DNA of 64,000 bases from the NCBI RefSeq assembly GCF_013282095.1, contig NZ_BLTJ01000009.1, positions 62,001 through 126,000 of the forward strand. The letters run 5' to 3'. This document shows positions 9,001 through 15,552 of this stretch, one piece after another. The position numbers were made by a program, and so were the translations under genes. The notes under the pieces are model-generated. The model saw only the letters and a list, made by a program, of their open reading frames with translations, made no database searches and had not been told where the DNA came from. How positions within the stretch are numbered: position 1 is the first letter of the stretch; the number at the start of each line of letters is the position of its first letter. The stretch is from Enterocloster alcoholdehydrogenati. GTDB lineage: Bacteria; Bacillota; Clostridia; Lachnospirales; Lachnospiraceae.

Positions 9001-9645
9001 TCCGCCGATATCCGCCAGATTATCATTTCTCACCCACAGCGTCGTAAAGCGGAGCTTTTTATCGCCGAACCCCAGATCATCCAGACTTTTTCCGCCTTTG
9101 AGCACGATCTCAATTTCATGGTTAGTGACGGCGCCAATGATTCCGCTGGAAAATGTGCCGGTGTTAACAGGGACCTTCCACAATGCCCCTTCTGCTTCTT
9201 TTTCAAAATCCTGCCCATTGACTGAAACTGACTTAATATTCTCATAAAAATCGGAATCAAAAAAATTCAGGAGATATCTTCCTGTATAGGGGCCTCTGTC
9301 TGTATAACCCCAGGATGTTGATCCCTTTGCCCATTTCGTCACTCTCAGAATGACCTTATCTCCGTCGGACCGGAGGTAATCGGTTCTTGCGTAATCAAGC
9401 ACCCCTTCTGTTTCCCCGTCGATCTCATAATGTATCTCCAAACCAGGTTCCTGATCTGAGAGAATCGTTGAAACAGCCGTTTCTCCCTCCATAGTCTGTG
9501 CATAGATACCTGTGGAAGCCATAAAAAAGCTGCAGCCAACCACACAGGAAACAATGCCAATCGTCCGTTTTCTCAGATAATACCTGGGCTGTTTTTCCAT
9601 CCCTTTTCTTCTGATCCATTCTTTCATTTTATTCATCTGATCCAT
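6061..9645 (-). CDS. Large surface protein with YSIRK-like signal and cell-wall-binding repeats
   Basis: A 1194-residue secreted protein. The N-terminus has RYYLRKRTIGIVS (residues 21-33), a match to the YSIRK-G/S secretion signal, followed by a hydrophobic core and an AQ cleavage-like site near residue 50. In order: an adhesin-like N-terminal region; a calcium-binding Asp-rich repeat block (DSDKDG, DTDGDG) near 462-500; an InlB B-repeat-like Gly-Trp module near 633-700; a second Asp-rich block near 805-832; a Rib/alpha-like module near 870-928; a Pro-Lys-rich spacer near 930-985; and Trp/Tyr-rich cell-wall-binding repeats from about 1028 to the end. There is no LPXTG motif, so attachment is through the repeats. 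Start 9645 follows GAAAGG; the frame is open to 9678. Function beyond surface display is not known. Confidence 0.85.
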   Translation of the reverse strand: MDQMNKMKEWIRRKGMEKQPRYYLRKRTIGIVSCVVGCSFFMASTGIYAQTMEGETAVSTILSDQEPGLEIHYEIDGETEGVLDYARTDYLRSDGDKVILRVTKWAKGSTSWGYTDRGPYTGRYLLNFFDSDFYENIKSVSVNGQDFEKEAEGALWKVPVNTGTFSSGIIGAVTNHEIEIVLKGGKSLDDLGFGDKKLRFTTLWVRNDNLADIGGNDNGFILKNNPNVPQLPQNTAEGNEFYLGTGGNILETDGTQSKDGNFTRGPVAKTVIYDGKNRIINSVSSFKPNQNFLLSNSGWVLYINEVIPEELLPYIDTDRIYLGLSDARGNFLKDAPVKLTVNPDGNGHISTKDTDSLSIIDADWDKVTEVRKLQDSQIFYGALGQRRSFAIKYALRDQVTNEEFAQALNRYMESSGGEIDFESWLEADFVDHSDSSLGIRKPDGKKPNKRLQNSYSNGFLTVLDSDKDGLYDFVEDELGTDAYHADTDGDGVPDGREVTEDKTDPKNAGDYLVSKPETEVSSVRADQNAVIAGRLPKAVYKHPGHPERNLDVTDQNAGNAVVKAFKYINGGLGYDPDDPRAQAVIPFETIMTGEFSMEIPAGIFQDGDQILLVAFSPNGMHTAAAEHRISAGTAKVIFYPNGGNWEDGTAESRTENIAGGTITAPVSPERTGYVFAGWAASADALEADPHILEQLDGSREVFAVWAKELKVTIRLVQNAVEGMEVIPNQKLAEPNEAAAVIASEETNGLLADENGFLKGTPENLIWGDKDHADYEIQTVYIPVKVTFEDKGIKQEKQVMAAVNVERDTDRDGTPDRADEDDDGDGTADSEETAKGSDPKDAGSYPGTEIEKMDAEIYRPKIEREETEQGGEIDLSDNISNWEELPEGTLVEDVTEEEIDTDIPGKYTGKIKVIYPDGSSKNFRVEIRVKKKPGTASPSEPERPEQPDRPQKPDRPHKPDIASPSQPQKPDKPDIVSPSQPQKPHKPGKHGSGGFSHSSSTSASGRRSAGNDRIYSDPVPGLANGSRGGRWTLLDAGRHKWTYATSGNITPKNGWMFIENPYGKDMQGRFSWFKFNAEGIMEFGWIRSHNGKWYHTHDVSDGNLGVLEKGWYFEKMDGKWYYLDPETAVMRDGWVQVDGTYYYFTEVEDISEQTYFRKEDGYWYYENKKRPYGSMYRQEQTPDHYFVNKDGAWEQ

Positions 9646-9709
9646 TTTTTGCCTTTCTTTAATCATTTTCCAGCCCATTATTTCATAATTGTTTTAAAAA
9701 CGATTGTAC

Positions 9710-9715
9710 ATTATA
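9710..9715 (-). promoter_or_regulatory. -10 box of the surface-protein gene without a good -35
   Basis: TATAAT on the minus strand, 65 bases before the chosen start. The expected -35 position reads GCTGAT. A good -10 with a poor -35 is the usual layout of activator-dependent promoters, and an AraC-type gene lies divergent. Confidence 0.5.
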
Positions 9716-9870
9716 CTATTTCCATGTATAAATCAGCTTTTATTATCAGAAATCCTTTTGTTTTTCACGCTGCACTCATCTTAAATATAAATATTTTCTA
9801 TATTTTTACAGTTTTATCATGTATTTTTCAGCAAACCGACGTATAAAACCTCTTTTTATTTGTTCAACGC

Positions 9871-9899
9871 TTGAATTGTCTTCACAATCCCCCTATAAT
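9871..9899 (+). promoter_or_regulatory. Promoter of the AraC-type regulator gene
   Basis: TTGAAT (9871-9876) and TATAAT (9894-9899) with a 17-base spacer, 36 bases before the start codon. The 289-base intergenic region 9646-9934 is strongly AT-rich compared with its flanks and contains nothing else recognisable. Confidence 0.75.
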
Positions 9900-9934
9900 A
9901 TTAATATAGTTTTAACAGAAAGAAGGCCGGAGAA

Positions 9935-11266
9935 ATGAATCACTTTCAGGAATCGTCTGTCATCCCGCCAGAGCAGTTCGACCAAACACAGCCAAGCAGT
10001 TCACAAATACGTATACCCCCTCAGGAGTCCATTGCCTGTGATCCCTTTGACCAGCTCAGGCTGATCAAGTCCATCCATGTAATATCCCATCTGCCGGTTC
10101 AGGTTTTTGACCACAGCATGAACCTGCGGCACTCATACGTTTCTGACCGGGTCTGGCTTCTCCCCTATGACTTTAGAAAATACTGCGGGAATGCCCCTGT
10201 AGATTCTTTTTTATTTTCCGGTATTCTGGAGGAAGTCTTTATCCGATATCCCTATCCGGACGGCACACTGATCATTGGTCCCCTCTCCACGGTCAAGCTG
10301 ACGCCTGAAACCATTCAGACCAGAGTACAGAAGCTTATTTCAAATAAGAAAGTACATTCCCAGATGATGCAGTATCTAAGCCTTCTTCCAGTATTTTCAC
10401 TTGGAGATGTTCGGGATTTTCTGATCCATCTTAACTTTCTGTTTCATAATGACGCAAAGTGCCCCTATTCCCATAAGCTGCATGAATTGGTAGACAAAAA
10501 TCGTATTTCCCTGGAAACAGAAAAGCTGACAAACAGCAGTCTGCGTATGTTCCAGTCCGATTATTATACCTATACATATGAAAACAGGCTGCTTGATCTG
10601 GTACAGAAAGGGGATACCAAGCAGCTGCGCCAGCTTCTGTCCGGCACCAGCAGCAGCGTGGTTCCTTCCAACGCCTCCACACCGATTCGTTCTGAGAAGA
10701 ATTATACGATCATTGTTCTAGAAAAGCTGTCTGAATACGCGATCCAGCAGGGGCACGAGGTATCGGAAATCTATCAGCTGAGGGATTTTTATATCAGAAA
10801 ATTAGAGGAAAAGAGAGAACTTTTGGATGTACTTTATATCCGAGACTGTGCGATCATCCACTTTACAGAGCTGATGCACAATTTTATCAACGCAGGATAT
10901 TCGCCTCTGGTTAAAGCAGTAATTCAGTACATCAGCCTGAATCTTTACGGCCCATTGAAGGTCAGGGATATTGTCCGGGAATTTTATATGTCTGAATCGT
11001 CGCTGCGCAGTAAATTCAAGAAGGAAACCGGACTCAACGTCATCGAATATATCCATAAGCGCAAGATCAATGAGTCCAAGCTCCTTCTGCGTTCAGGACT
11101 TGCTCCCATCGATGTCTCTACAGCGCTTAATTACTATGATTATGCCCATTTTCAGAGGACGTTTAAAAAGTATGTGGGCTGCTCTCCCAAGGATTTTCAA
11201 AAGAACAACAGCATCAATCTCTGGGAGCCGCAGCATAAAAGGGAACAGCCTGACCTTTCCAAATAA
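9935..11266 (+). CDS. AraC-family regulator, probable controller of the divergent surface protein
   Basis: A 443-residue protein whose last 110 residues form an AraC/XylS DNA-binding domain: first helix-turn-helix around LKVRDIVREFYMSESSLRSK, second around IDVSTALNYYDYAHFQRTF, ending in the CSPKDFQ motif. The long N-terminal part is unlike sugar-cupin AraC proteins and resembles in length and layout the AraC-type regulators found beside YSIRK-signal surface proteins in streptococci. Here it is divergent from just such a gene. The ribosome binding site is a modest GGAG. Regulation of the surface protein is inference from position, size and the activator-type promoter opposite. Confidence 0.88.
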   Translation: MNHFQESSVIPPEQFDQTQPSSSQIRIPPQESIACDPFDQLRLIKSIHVISHLPVQVFDHSMNLRHSYVSDRVWLLPYDFRKYCGNAPVDSFLFSGILEEVFIRYPYPDGTLIIGPLSTVKLTPETIQTRVQKLISNKKVHSQMMQYLSLLPVFSLGDVRDFLIHLNFLFHNDAKCPYSHKLHELVDKNRISLETEKLTNSSLRMFQSDYYTYTYENRLLDLVQKGDTKQLRQLLSGTSSSVVPSNASTPIRSEKNYTIIVLEKLSEYAIQQGHEVSEIYQLRDFYIRKLEEKRELLDVLYIRDCAIIHFTELMHNFINAGYSPLVKAVIQYISLNLYGPLKVRDIVREFYMSESSLRSKFKKETGLNVIEYIHKRKINESKLLLRSGLAPIDVSTALNYYDYAHFQRTFKKYVGCSPKDFQKNNSINLWEPQHKREQPDLSK

Positions 11267-11298
11267 AACACATAAAAAACACGAAAGGAGAACACATC

Positions 11299-11874
11299 AT
11301 GAGAAGCATTACCACACTGGATCTTCAGTATGCCCATCGTTTTTACGGATTTGGAGGAGAGGCACAGTATCTTCACGGCCACACCGGCATCCTTACCATT
11401 GAGGTGGAGGACTCGGTTGAAGAGGGCGTCAATATGGTCTTCCCCTGTAATGAGATCAAAAAAACAGCCTGGGAGATGCTGCAGAATTTCGACCATGCTC
11501 TGATTCTGCGCCAGGACGACCCGCTGCTTCCTGCCATCCTGAAAGTTTATGAAGAGCAGGGAATTCGAAACGGAACGCCTGTAAACCGACAAAAAGGGCC
11601 TGCCTTTCAAACGGAACTGGCTACCGCCTACCCAGAATGTCGTCTTGTAGTCACTAAGGAAACCATGACTGTAGAGGGCATGATCCGAATCGTCTATGAA
11701 CTTCTGAAAGACCGGCTGAACATCGCAAAGCTCACCTTCACCAGCGGTGTAAACGGTGCCGCACAGGAGTATCCTGTAAGCGCCCCGTACAAAAAGCGCT
11801 GTCCAAAATGCGGGATTCTGCTAAATGAAAATGGCAGCTGCCCCAAATGTGGGTATATGGCGCCGCGCGATTAG
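11299..11874 (+). CDS. 6-pyruvoyltetrahydropterin synthase/QueD-like protein with C-terminal zinc ribbon
   Basis: A 191-residue protein. The N-terminal 155 residues match the PTPS/QueD fold, with zinc-ligand candidates His13 (YAHRF), His26 and His28 (HGHTG), and a later NFDHALIL helix and MTVEGMI segment in the family positions. The catalytic Cys seen in classical QueD near the first His is absent. A short tail adds a four-cysteine knuckle pair, CPKC at 168-171 and CPKC at 181-184, which is not part of the usual family. Ribosome binding site AAAGGAG. No queuosine or folate genes are adjacent; it follows the AraC gene by 32 bases. Fold is well supported; the reaction is not. Confidence 0.75.
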   Translation: MRSITTLDLQYAHRFYGFGGEAQYLHGHTGILTIEVEDSVEEGVNMVFPCNEIKKTAWEMLQNFDHALILRQDDPLLPAILKVYEEQGIRNGTPVNRQKGPAFQTELATAYPECRLVVTKETMTVEGMIRIVYELLKDRLNIAKLTFTSGVNGAAQEYPVSAPYKKRCPKCGILLNENGSCPKCGYMAPRD

Positions 11875-12059
11875 GGATTTTCAGATTCAGGAATCAGCAA
11901 ACGTATTTCCGCTGTCTTTCTGGCCATCTTACTCTGCCCCATAGCCTGATGCTCCCTTCTGATGTGGGTGGTTGACGTGTTGAGATTAGTGCAGCATAGA
12001 GTATAGGAAGGTACAGCCAGACCCTTGCAGGTATGGCTTCCGCCTCTCTGCATAAATAA

Positions 12060-12104
12060 AGACCTGCTGGCAAAAGTTCTGTTTCAGTCTTTTCCAACAG
12101 GTCT
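12060..12104. terminator. Bidirectional terminator downstream of the PTPS-like gene
   Basis: AGACCTGCTGG (12060-12070) pairs with CCAACAGGTCT (12094-12104) with one mismatch, and U-rich sequence follows on both strands. It separates two convergent genes. The preceding stretch 11875-12059 shows no gene. Confidence 0.65.
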
Positions 12105-12113
12105 CTATTTTCT

Positions 12114-12566
12114 TTAAAAATACTTCTTGCTTCCCCAAAGATTACTCTTCTTCAGATCCAGATACTCATTATACGCCTTCTCAAGAATCTGCTTTTCATT
12201 GGAAAACTTCAGCAGATGGTAGGCCTCATAAAACTTATAGTATCCGGAGTCCAGAAAGTATTCTTCCCGCTGTGGTTTGCTGTAATAGCTGTCGGCCATC
12301 ATCAGATACCAGTGTACGTCTTTCTCCACCACATCCTGAGGCGTGTTGAAGGTGTACTGGCTTTTGCCGATGTATTTGATGATGGAGGCGCTGACGCCGG
12401 TCTCTTCTTTTACCTCTCTCAGCGCCGTTTCCTTGTATTCCTCTCCAGCTTCTACGGTTCCTTTGGGAAGAACCCAGCCCTCGTACTTGTTCTTGTAATT
12501 TTTATACAGAACCAGGATCTTTCCTCGAAATATAACCACACCGCCGCAGCTCGTTGCCTCAATCAT
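12114..12566 (-). CDS. NUDIX hydrolase
   Basis: A 150-residue NUDIX protein with an intact box from Gly36 to Gly57 (GTVEAGEEYKETAL then REVKEETGV), so metal-dependent diphosphate hydrolysis is expected. The N-terminus SCGGVVIFRGKILVL and the C-terminal Tyr-rich region FLDSGYYKFYEAYHLL resemble Ap4A-hydrolase-like members, but the substrate cannot be fixed. It runs convergent to the PTPS-like gene and is followed (upstream on the map) by the glutaredoxin-like gene in the same direction. Confidence 0.9.
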   Translation of the reverse strand: MIEATSCGGVVIFRGKILVLYKNYKNKYEGWVLPKGTVEAGEEYKETALREVKEETGVSASIIKYIGKSQYTFNTPQDVVEKDVHWYLMMADSYYSKPQREEYFLDSGYYKFYEAYHLLKFSNEKQILEKAYNEYLDLKKSNLWGSKKYF

Positions 12567-12675
12567 TGCAATCCCTCCTGGTTTTGGTGTGAACCTGACT
12601 GCTTTCTGCAGCCGTAACTGGTCTTAGTATACAACGTTTGGAAGGGATATGCAAGAATTTTCATGGCCCGCCCGC

Positions 12676-12933
12676 TTAAAGCTTCTTTAAAATTTCCTGC
12701 AGATCCAGCGTCTTTGTTCCGTCCTCCGCTTCAAAATAGGGGATTCCGATATAACCGTTTGCCTTGGCTTCATCAAACAGAGTGCAGTTGTCCCTCACCG
12801 CGAGAAATTCCTTCATATCTGCCAGACTGGCGGAAATATTTTTAAATTCCAGGTCAGCTCCCATCTCCTGCAGCTTGTAAATAGCATACAGAGCATCCTT
12901 ACATAAATGGCTTCCAAACATGGTTACTTTCAT
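12676..12933 (-). CDS. Glutaredoxin-like small thioredoxin-fold protein
   Basis: An 85-residue glutaredoxin-related protein. The N-terminal strand and active-site region read VTMFGSHLCKDA, with a single Cys11 where dithiol glutaredoxins have CxxC; the GIPYFEAEDG segment supplies the cis-Pro glutathione-site loop. Length and layout fit the small glutaredoxin-related family common in clostridia. With one cysteine it could work by a monothiol mechanism or as a redox-sensing or metal-handling protein. Ribosome binding site CAGGAGAA. A neighbouring MarR gene is divergent. Confidence 0.75.
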   Translation of the reverse strand: MKVTMFGSHLCKDALYAIYKLQEMGADLEFKNISASLADMKEFLAVRDNCTLFDEAKANGYIGIPYFEAEDGTKTLDLQEILKKL

Positions 12934-13045
12934 TGTCTGATTCTCCTGTCTGTGTATTTTTTATCTTTATTTTAATCTATTTCTGCATATTTTTCCACTC
13001 GTCTTTTTCTCGATTCCTTTCATAATGTCCCTTTTTAACATCCTC

Positions 13046-13074
13046 TTGACAAAATCCGGTTTCGGATTTATACT
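13046..13074 (+). promoter_or_regulatory. Promoter of the MarR-ABC exporter operon
   Basis: TTGACA (13046-13051) and TATACT (13069-13074), 17-base spacer, close to consensus. The first MarR-type operator lies in the spacer, so repressor binding would block RNA polymerase. Confidence 0.85.
13054..13067. promoter_or_regulatory. Operator 1, probable MarR binding site
   Basis: ATCCGGTTTCGGAT, an imperfect palindrome of ATCCG and CGGAT arms, wholly inside the -35/-10 spacer. A second related site lies 33 bases downstream. Confidence 0.7.
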
Positions 13075-13086
13075 AGCTTTTACAAA

Positions 13087-13101
13087 AACCGAAATCGGAT
13101 T
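13087..13101. promoter_or_regulatory. Operator 2, probable MarR binding site
   Basis: AACCGAAATCGGATT, built on the palindrome CCGAAATCGG and sharing CCG and TCGGATT with operator 1. It lies just past the transcription start, so two repressor dimers could bracket the start region. Confidence 0.65.
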
Positions 13102-13191
13102 ATAACTGCAAACAGTGCTCAGGGCGGCATATGACCCGCAGCAGGTGAATCTGCCCTGAACCTTACGCCATCACAAAGGAGAGCTGCCGCC

Positions 13192-13719
13192 ATGTACAGA
13201 CATTCTGCCAAGGAACAAAATATTCGCTTTAATCAGTTATACCGCCGTCAGTCCAATCTTTACCATACCTACGCCGCCGCCCATCACCTCTCGGATGCGG
13301 CATTTTCCATCCTCTACTGCCTCTGTGAAACCATACCAGAGGAGAGGGAAACCGCCCCGTATACCCAGCACGGACTGGCACAGCTTTGCAGTCTTCCCCG
13401 CCAGACGGTAAATTCTGCCATCAGCAGCCTGGTTCGCCAGGGTTATGTCCGTCTGCAGCAGCTTCCCGGTTCCGGAAATACCAAAGCGGTCTTTCTCACC
13501 GATGAGGGAGAGTCCCTCTGCCGCCATGTGATTGATCCGCTGATTGAGGCAGAGCAGCGATCTCTCGCCCAGATGGGACACGAAGAGGTGGAGCTGTATC
13601 TGAGGTTTTCCCTTACGCAGCTGGATCTGTTTGAACAGGAACTGGCAGCTATTCTTCCTGATAAAAATGGAAGCAGCCGCCGGGATCATTTAAAAAATGA
13701 AGATGAAACAGGAGAATAA
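13192..13719 (+). CDS. MarR-family transcriptional regulator of the ABC exporter
   Basis: A 175-residue winged-helix protein. The DNA-binding core runs from about residue 30 to 110 with a recognition helix around LPRQTVNSAISSLVRQG and a wing at LQQLPGSGNTKAVFLTDEG, typical of MarR. Start at 13192 follows AAAGGAG. It is the first gene of an operon with two ABC exporter half-transporters; only eight bases separate it from the first. The palindromic pair in its own promoter suggests autorepression relieved by the exported compound. The 5' untranslated region also has a 7-bp hairpin (13119-13125 with 13153-13159) of unknown meaning. Confidence 0.92.
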   Translation: MYRHSAKEQNIRFNQLYRRQSNLYHTYAAAHHLSDAAFSILYCLCETIPEERETAPYTQHGLAQLCSLPRQTVNSAISSLVRQGYVRLQQLPGSGNTKAVFLTDEGESLCRHVIDPLIEAEQRSLAQMGHEEVELYLRFSLTQLDLFEQELAAILPDKNGSSRRDHLKNEDETGE

Positions 13720-13727
13720 AACGACCT

Positions 13728-15500
13728 ATGCGATACTTTTTACAATTCCTGAAACCATACCGAAAAACCTGCATCCTGATTTTTCTTACCGTCCTCCTGG
13801 ACGTGGCCGGGGCGCTCCTGGTGCCTACCGTTACCGCCAATATGCTGAACCTGGCGGCTGCGGGAAGCGGGATCACCCCTATCCTGCATCAGGGACTGAT
13901 CATGCTTATTATCTCCCTGTTAGCCGGTTTTGGCGCGCTGACGGGAAGCTTTCTCTGCGCACGCCTGTCTGCCAGACTGGGCCGTGATATGCGGGTGGCC
14001 GTCTATAAAAAAAGCCTGACATTTTCCGCAGCGGATTTCGAGCGCTTCGGCACAGCTTCCATGGTAACGCGAACCTTAAATGACATCAATTCCATCCAGA
14101 GCGCCTTTGTGATGTGCGTCCAGATGGTGCTTCCCGTACCGGTGATGTGTATTCTCGGAATCCTGTTCGCCTTCCGAATCCATCCTTATATGGGATATCT
14201 GGTGACTGCTGTAGTAATTCTTCTTCTGACCGCCGGTTTCTTTATCATCCGCCGGGCTGCCCCTATTTTCGAGCGCCTGCAAAGATTTCTGGACCGGGTC
14301 AACACGGTTCTGCGTGAAAATATTACCGGCGTCCGGGTAATCCGCGCCTTCGGAAAAGAGACCCATGAAGAAGGGCGTATGGGGCGCAGCTTTATGGACT
14401 ATGCCCAGTCGGCCATACAGGCCAACCGCCTTTTTGCAGCCCTGGACAGCATTGCCACTCTGGCGATCAATCTGTCAGTTGCAGCTATCCTGTATACAGG
14501 GGGAAACCTGGCCGGCTCCGGCGCTATGGAAATCGGAGGCATTACGGCAGTGACGGAGTATGCTATCTGGATCCTGTTTTATATCATGATGGCCCAGATG
14601 GTAGTCATTATGGTTCCCAAGGCACTTGTCTGCATGGAACGAATGGCGGAGATTCTGTCATTGGAGCCTGAGATTCAGGATAAACCAGGTGCTTTATCCC
14701 CTTCTCTTCCATCCGATCAGGAGGGCCGCTTATGCTCCCCTGCGCCGGCCTCTGTCACAGAAAACGAAACTCCCGTCGTCTCCTTTTCAGACGCTACCTT
14801 CCGTTTCCCGGACGCAGATGAGGATACCCTGAGCCATCTGACTTTCCAGTGCAAAAAGGGCACTACCACTGCCATTATCGGCGGTACGGGAAGCGGAAAG
14901 TCCACCATCGCCAAGCTGATCCTGCGTTTCCATGACGTGACCGCCGGTCAGATTTCCCTTCTGGGAACGGACGTCAGGGACCTTCCACAAAAGGAACTTC
15001 GCGATTCTATCGCCTATGTACCTCAAAAGGCGTGGCTCTTTTCCGGCACCATCGAGGATAACCTGCGCTATGGAAATCCAGATGCCTCCAGGGAAGAGCT
15101 GCTTTGTGCCCTTGACACCGCTCAGTCCGGTTTTGTACGCCAGCTGCCCGACGGCCTTTCCTCCCATGTGGCACAGGGAGGCACCAACTTTTCCGGTGGG
15201 CAGAAACAGCGCCTTTCCATTGCCAGAGCGCTGGCTAAAAAAGCGGACCTCTATATTTTTGACGACAGCTTCTCAGCTCTTGATGCAAAGACAGACGCCG
15301 CCCTGCGCCATGCCCTGAAGGAAGCCACAAAGGAGGCTGCCGTACTGATTATCGCCCAGAAAGTCAGCACAATCCTTCACGCAGACCAGATCCTGGTATT
15401 GGAGGACGGCAAAGCGGCAGGCCTTGGCACCCACGCTGATTTAATGGAGCGCTGCCCCGTCTATAAGGATATTGTACGCTCCCAGATGCGGGATGCATGA
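13728..15500 (+). CDS. ABC exporter subunit with degenerate ATPase site
   Basis: A 590-residue half-transporter: six membrane helices in about residues 15-300 and an ATPase domain from about 345. Walker A reads GGTGSGKST near residue 385, the signature FSGGQKQ near 487, and Walker B LYIFDDSFSALD near 507. The residue after the Walker B Asp is Asp instead of the catalytic Glu, the mark of the non-hydrolytic partner in heterodimeric exporters such as BmrCD and TM287/288. It is translated right after the MarR gene and 52 bases before its partner. Likely exports drugs or other amphiphiles; the substrate is unknown. Confidence 0.92.
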   Translation: MRYFLQFLKPYRKTCILIFLTVLLDVAGALLVPTVTANMLNLAAAGSGITPILHQGLIMLIISLLAGFGALTGSFLCARLSARLGRDMRVAVYKKSLTFSAADFERFGTASMVTRTLNDINSIQSAFVMCVQMVLPVPVMCILGILFAFRIHPYMGYLVTAVVILLLTAGFFIIRRAAPIFERLQRFLDRVNTVLRENITGVRVIRAFGKETHEEGRMGRSFMDYAQSAIQANRLFAALDSIATLAINLSVAAILYTGGNLAGSGAMEIGGITAVTEYAIWILFYIMMAQMVVIMVPKALVCMERMAEILSLEPEIQDKPGALSPSLPSDQEGRLCSPAPASVTENETPVVSFSDATFRFPDADEDTLSHLTFQCKKGTTTAIIGGTGSGKSTIAKLILRFHDVTAGQISLLGTDVRDLPQKELRDSIAYVPQKAWLFSGTIEDNLRYGNPDASREELLCALDTAQSGFVRQLPDGLSSHVAQGGTNFSGGQKQRLSIARALAKKADLYIFDDSFSALDAKTDAALRHALKEATKEAAVLIIAQKVSTILHADQILVLEDGKAAGLGTHADLMERCPVYKDIVRSQMRDA

Positions 15501-15552
15501 TGGGGCAGAACCTGAAAATTTTCGATAAACCTACAGGAGGTTCTTTCATTTT

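Noticed and set aside
11871-12097. Short minus-strand frames after the PTPS-like gene
   Set aside because: They cover the terminator and have no ribosome site or family resemblance.
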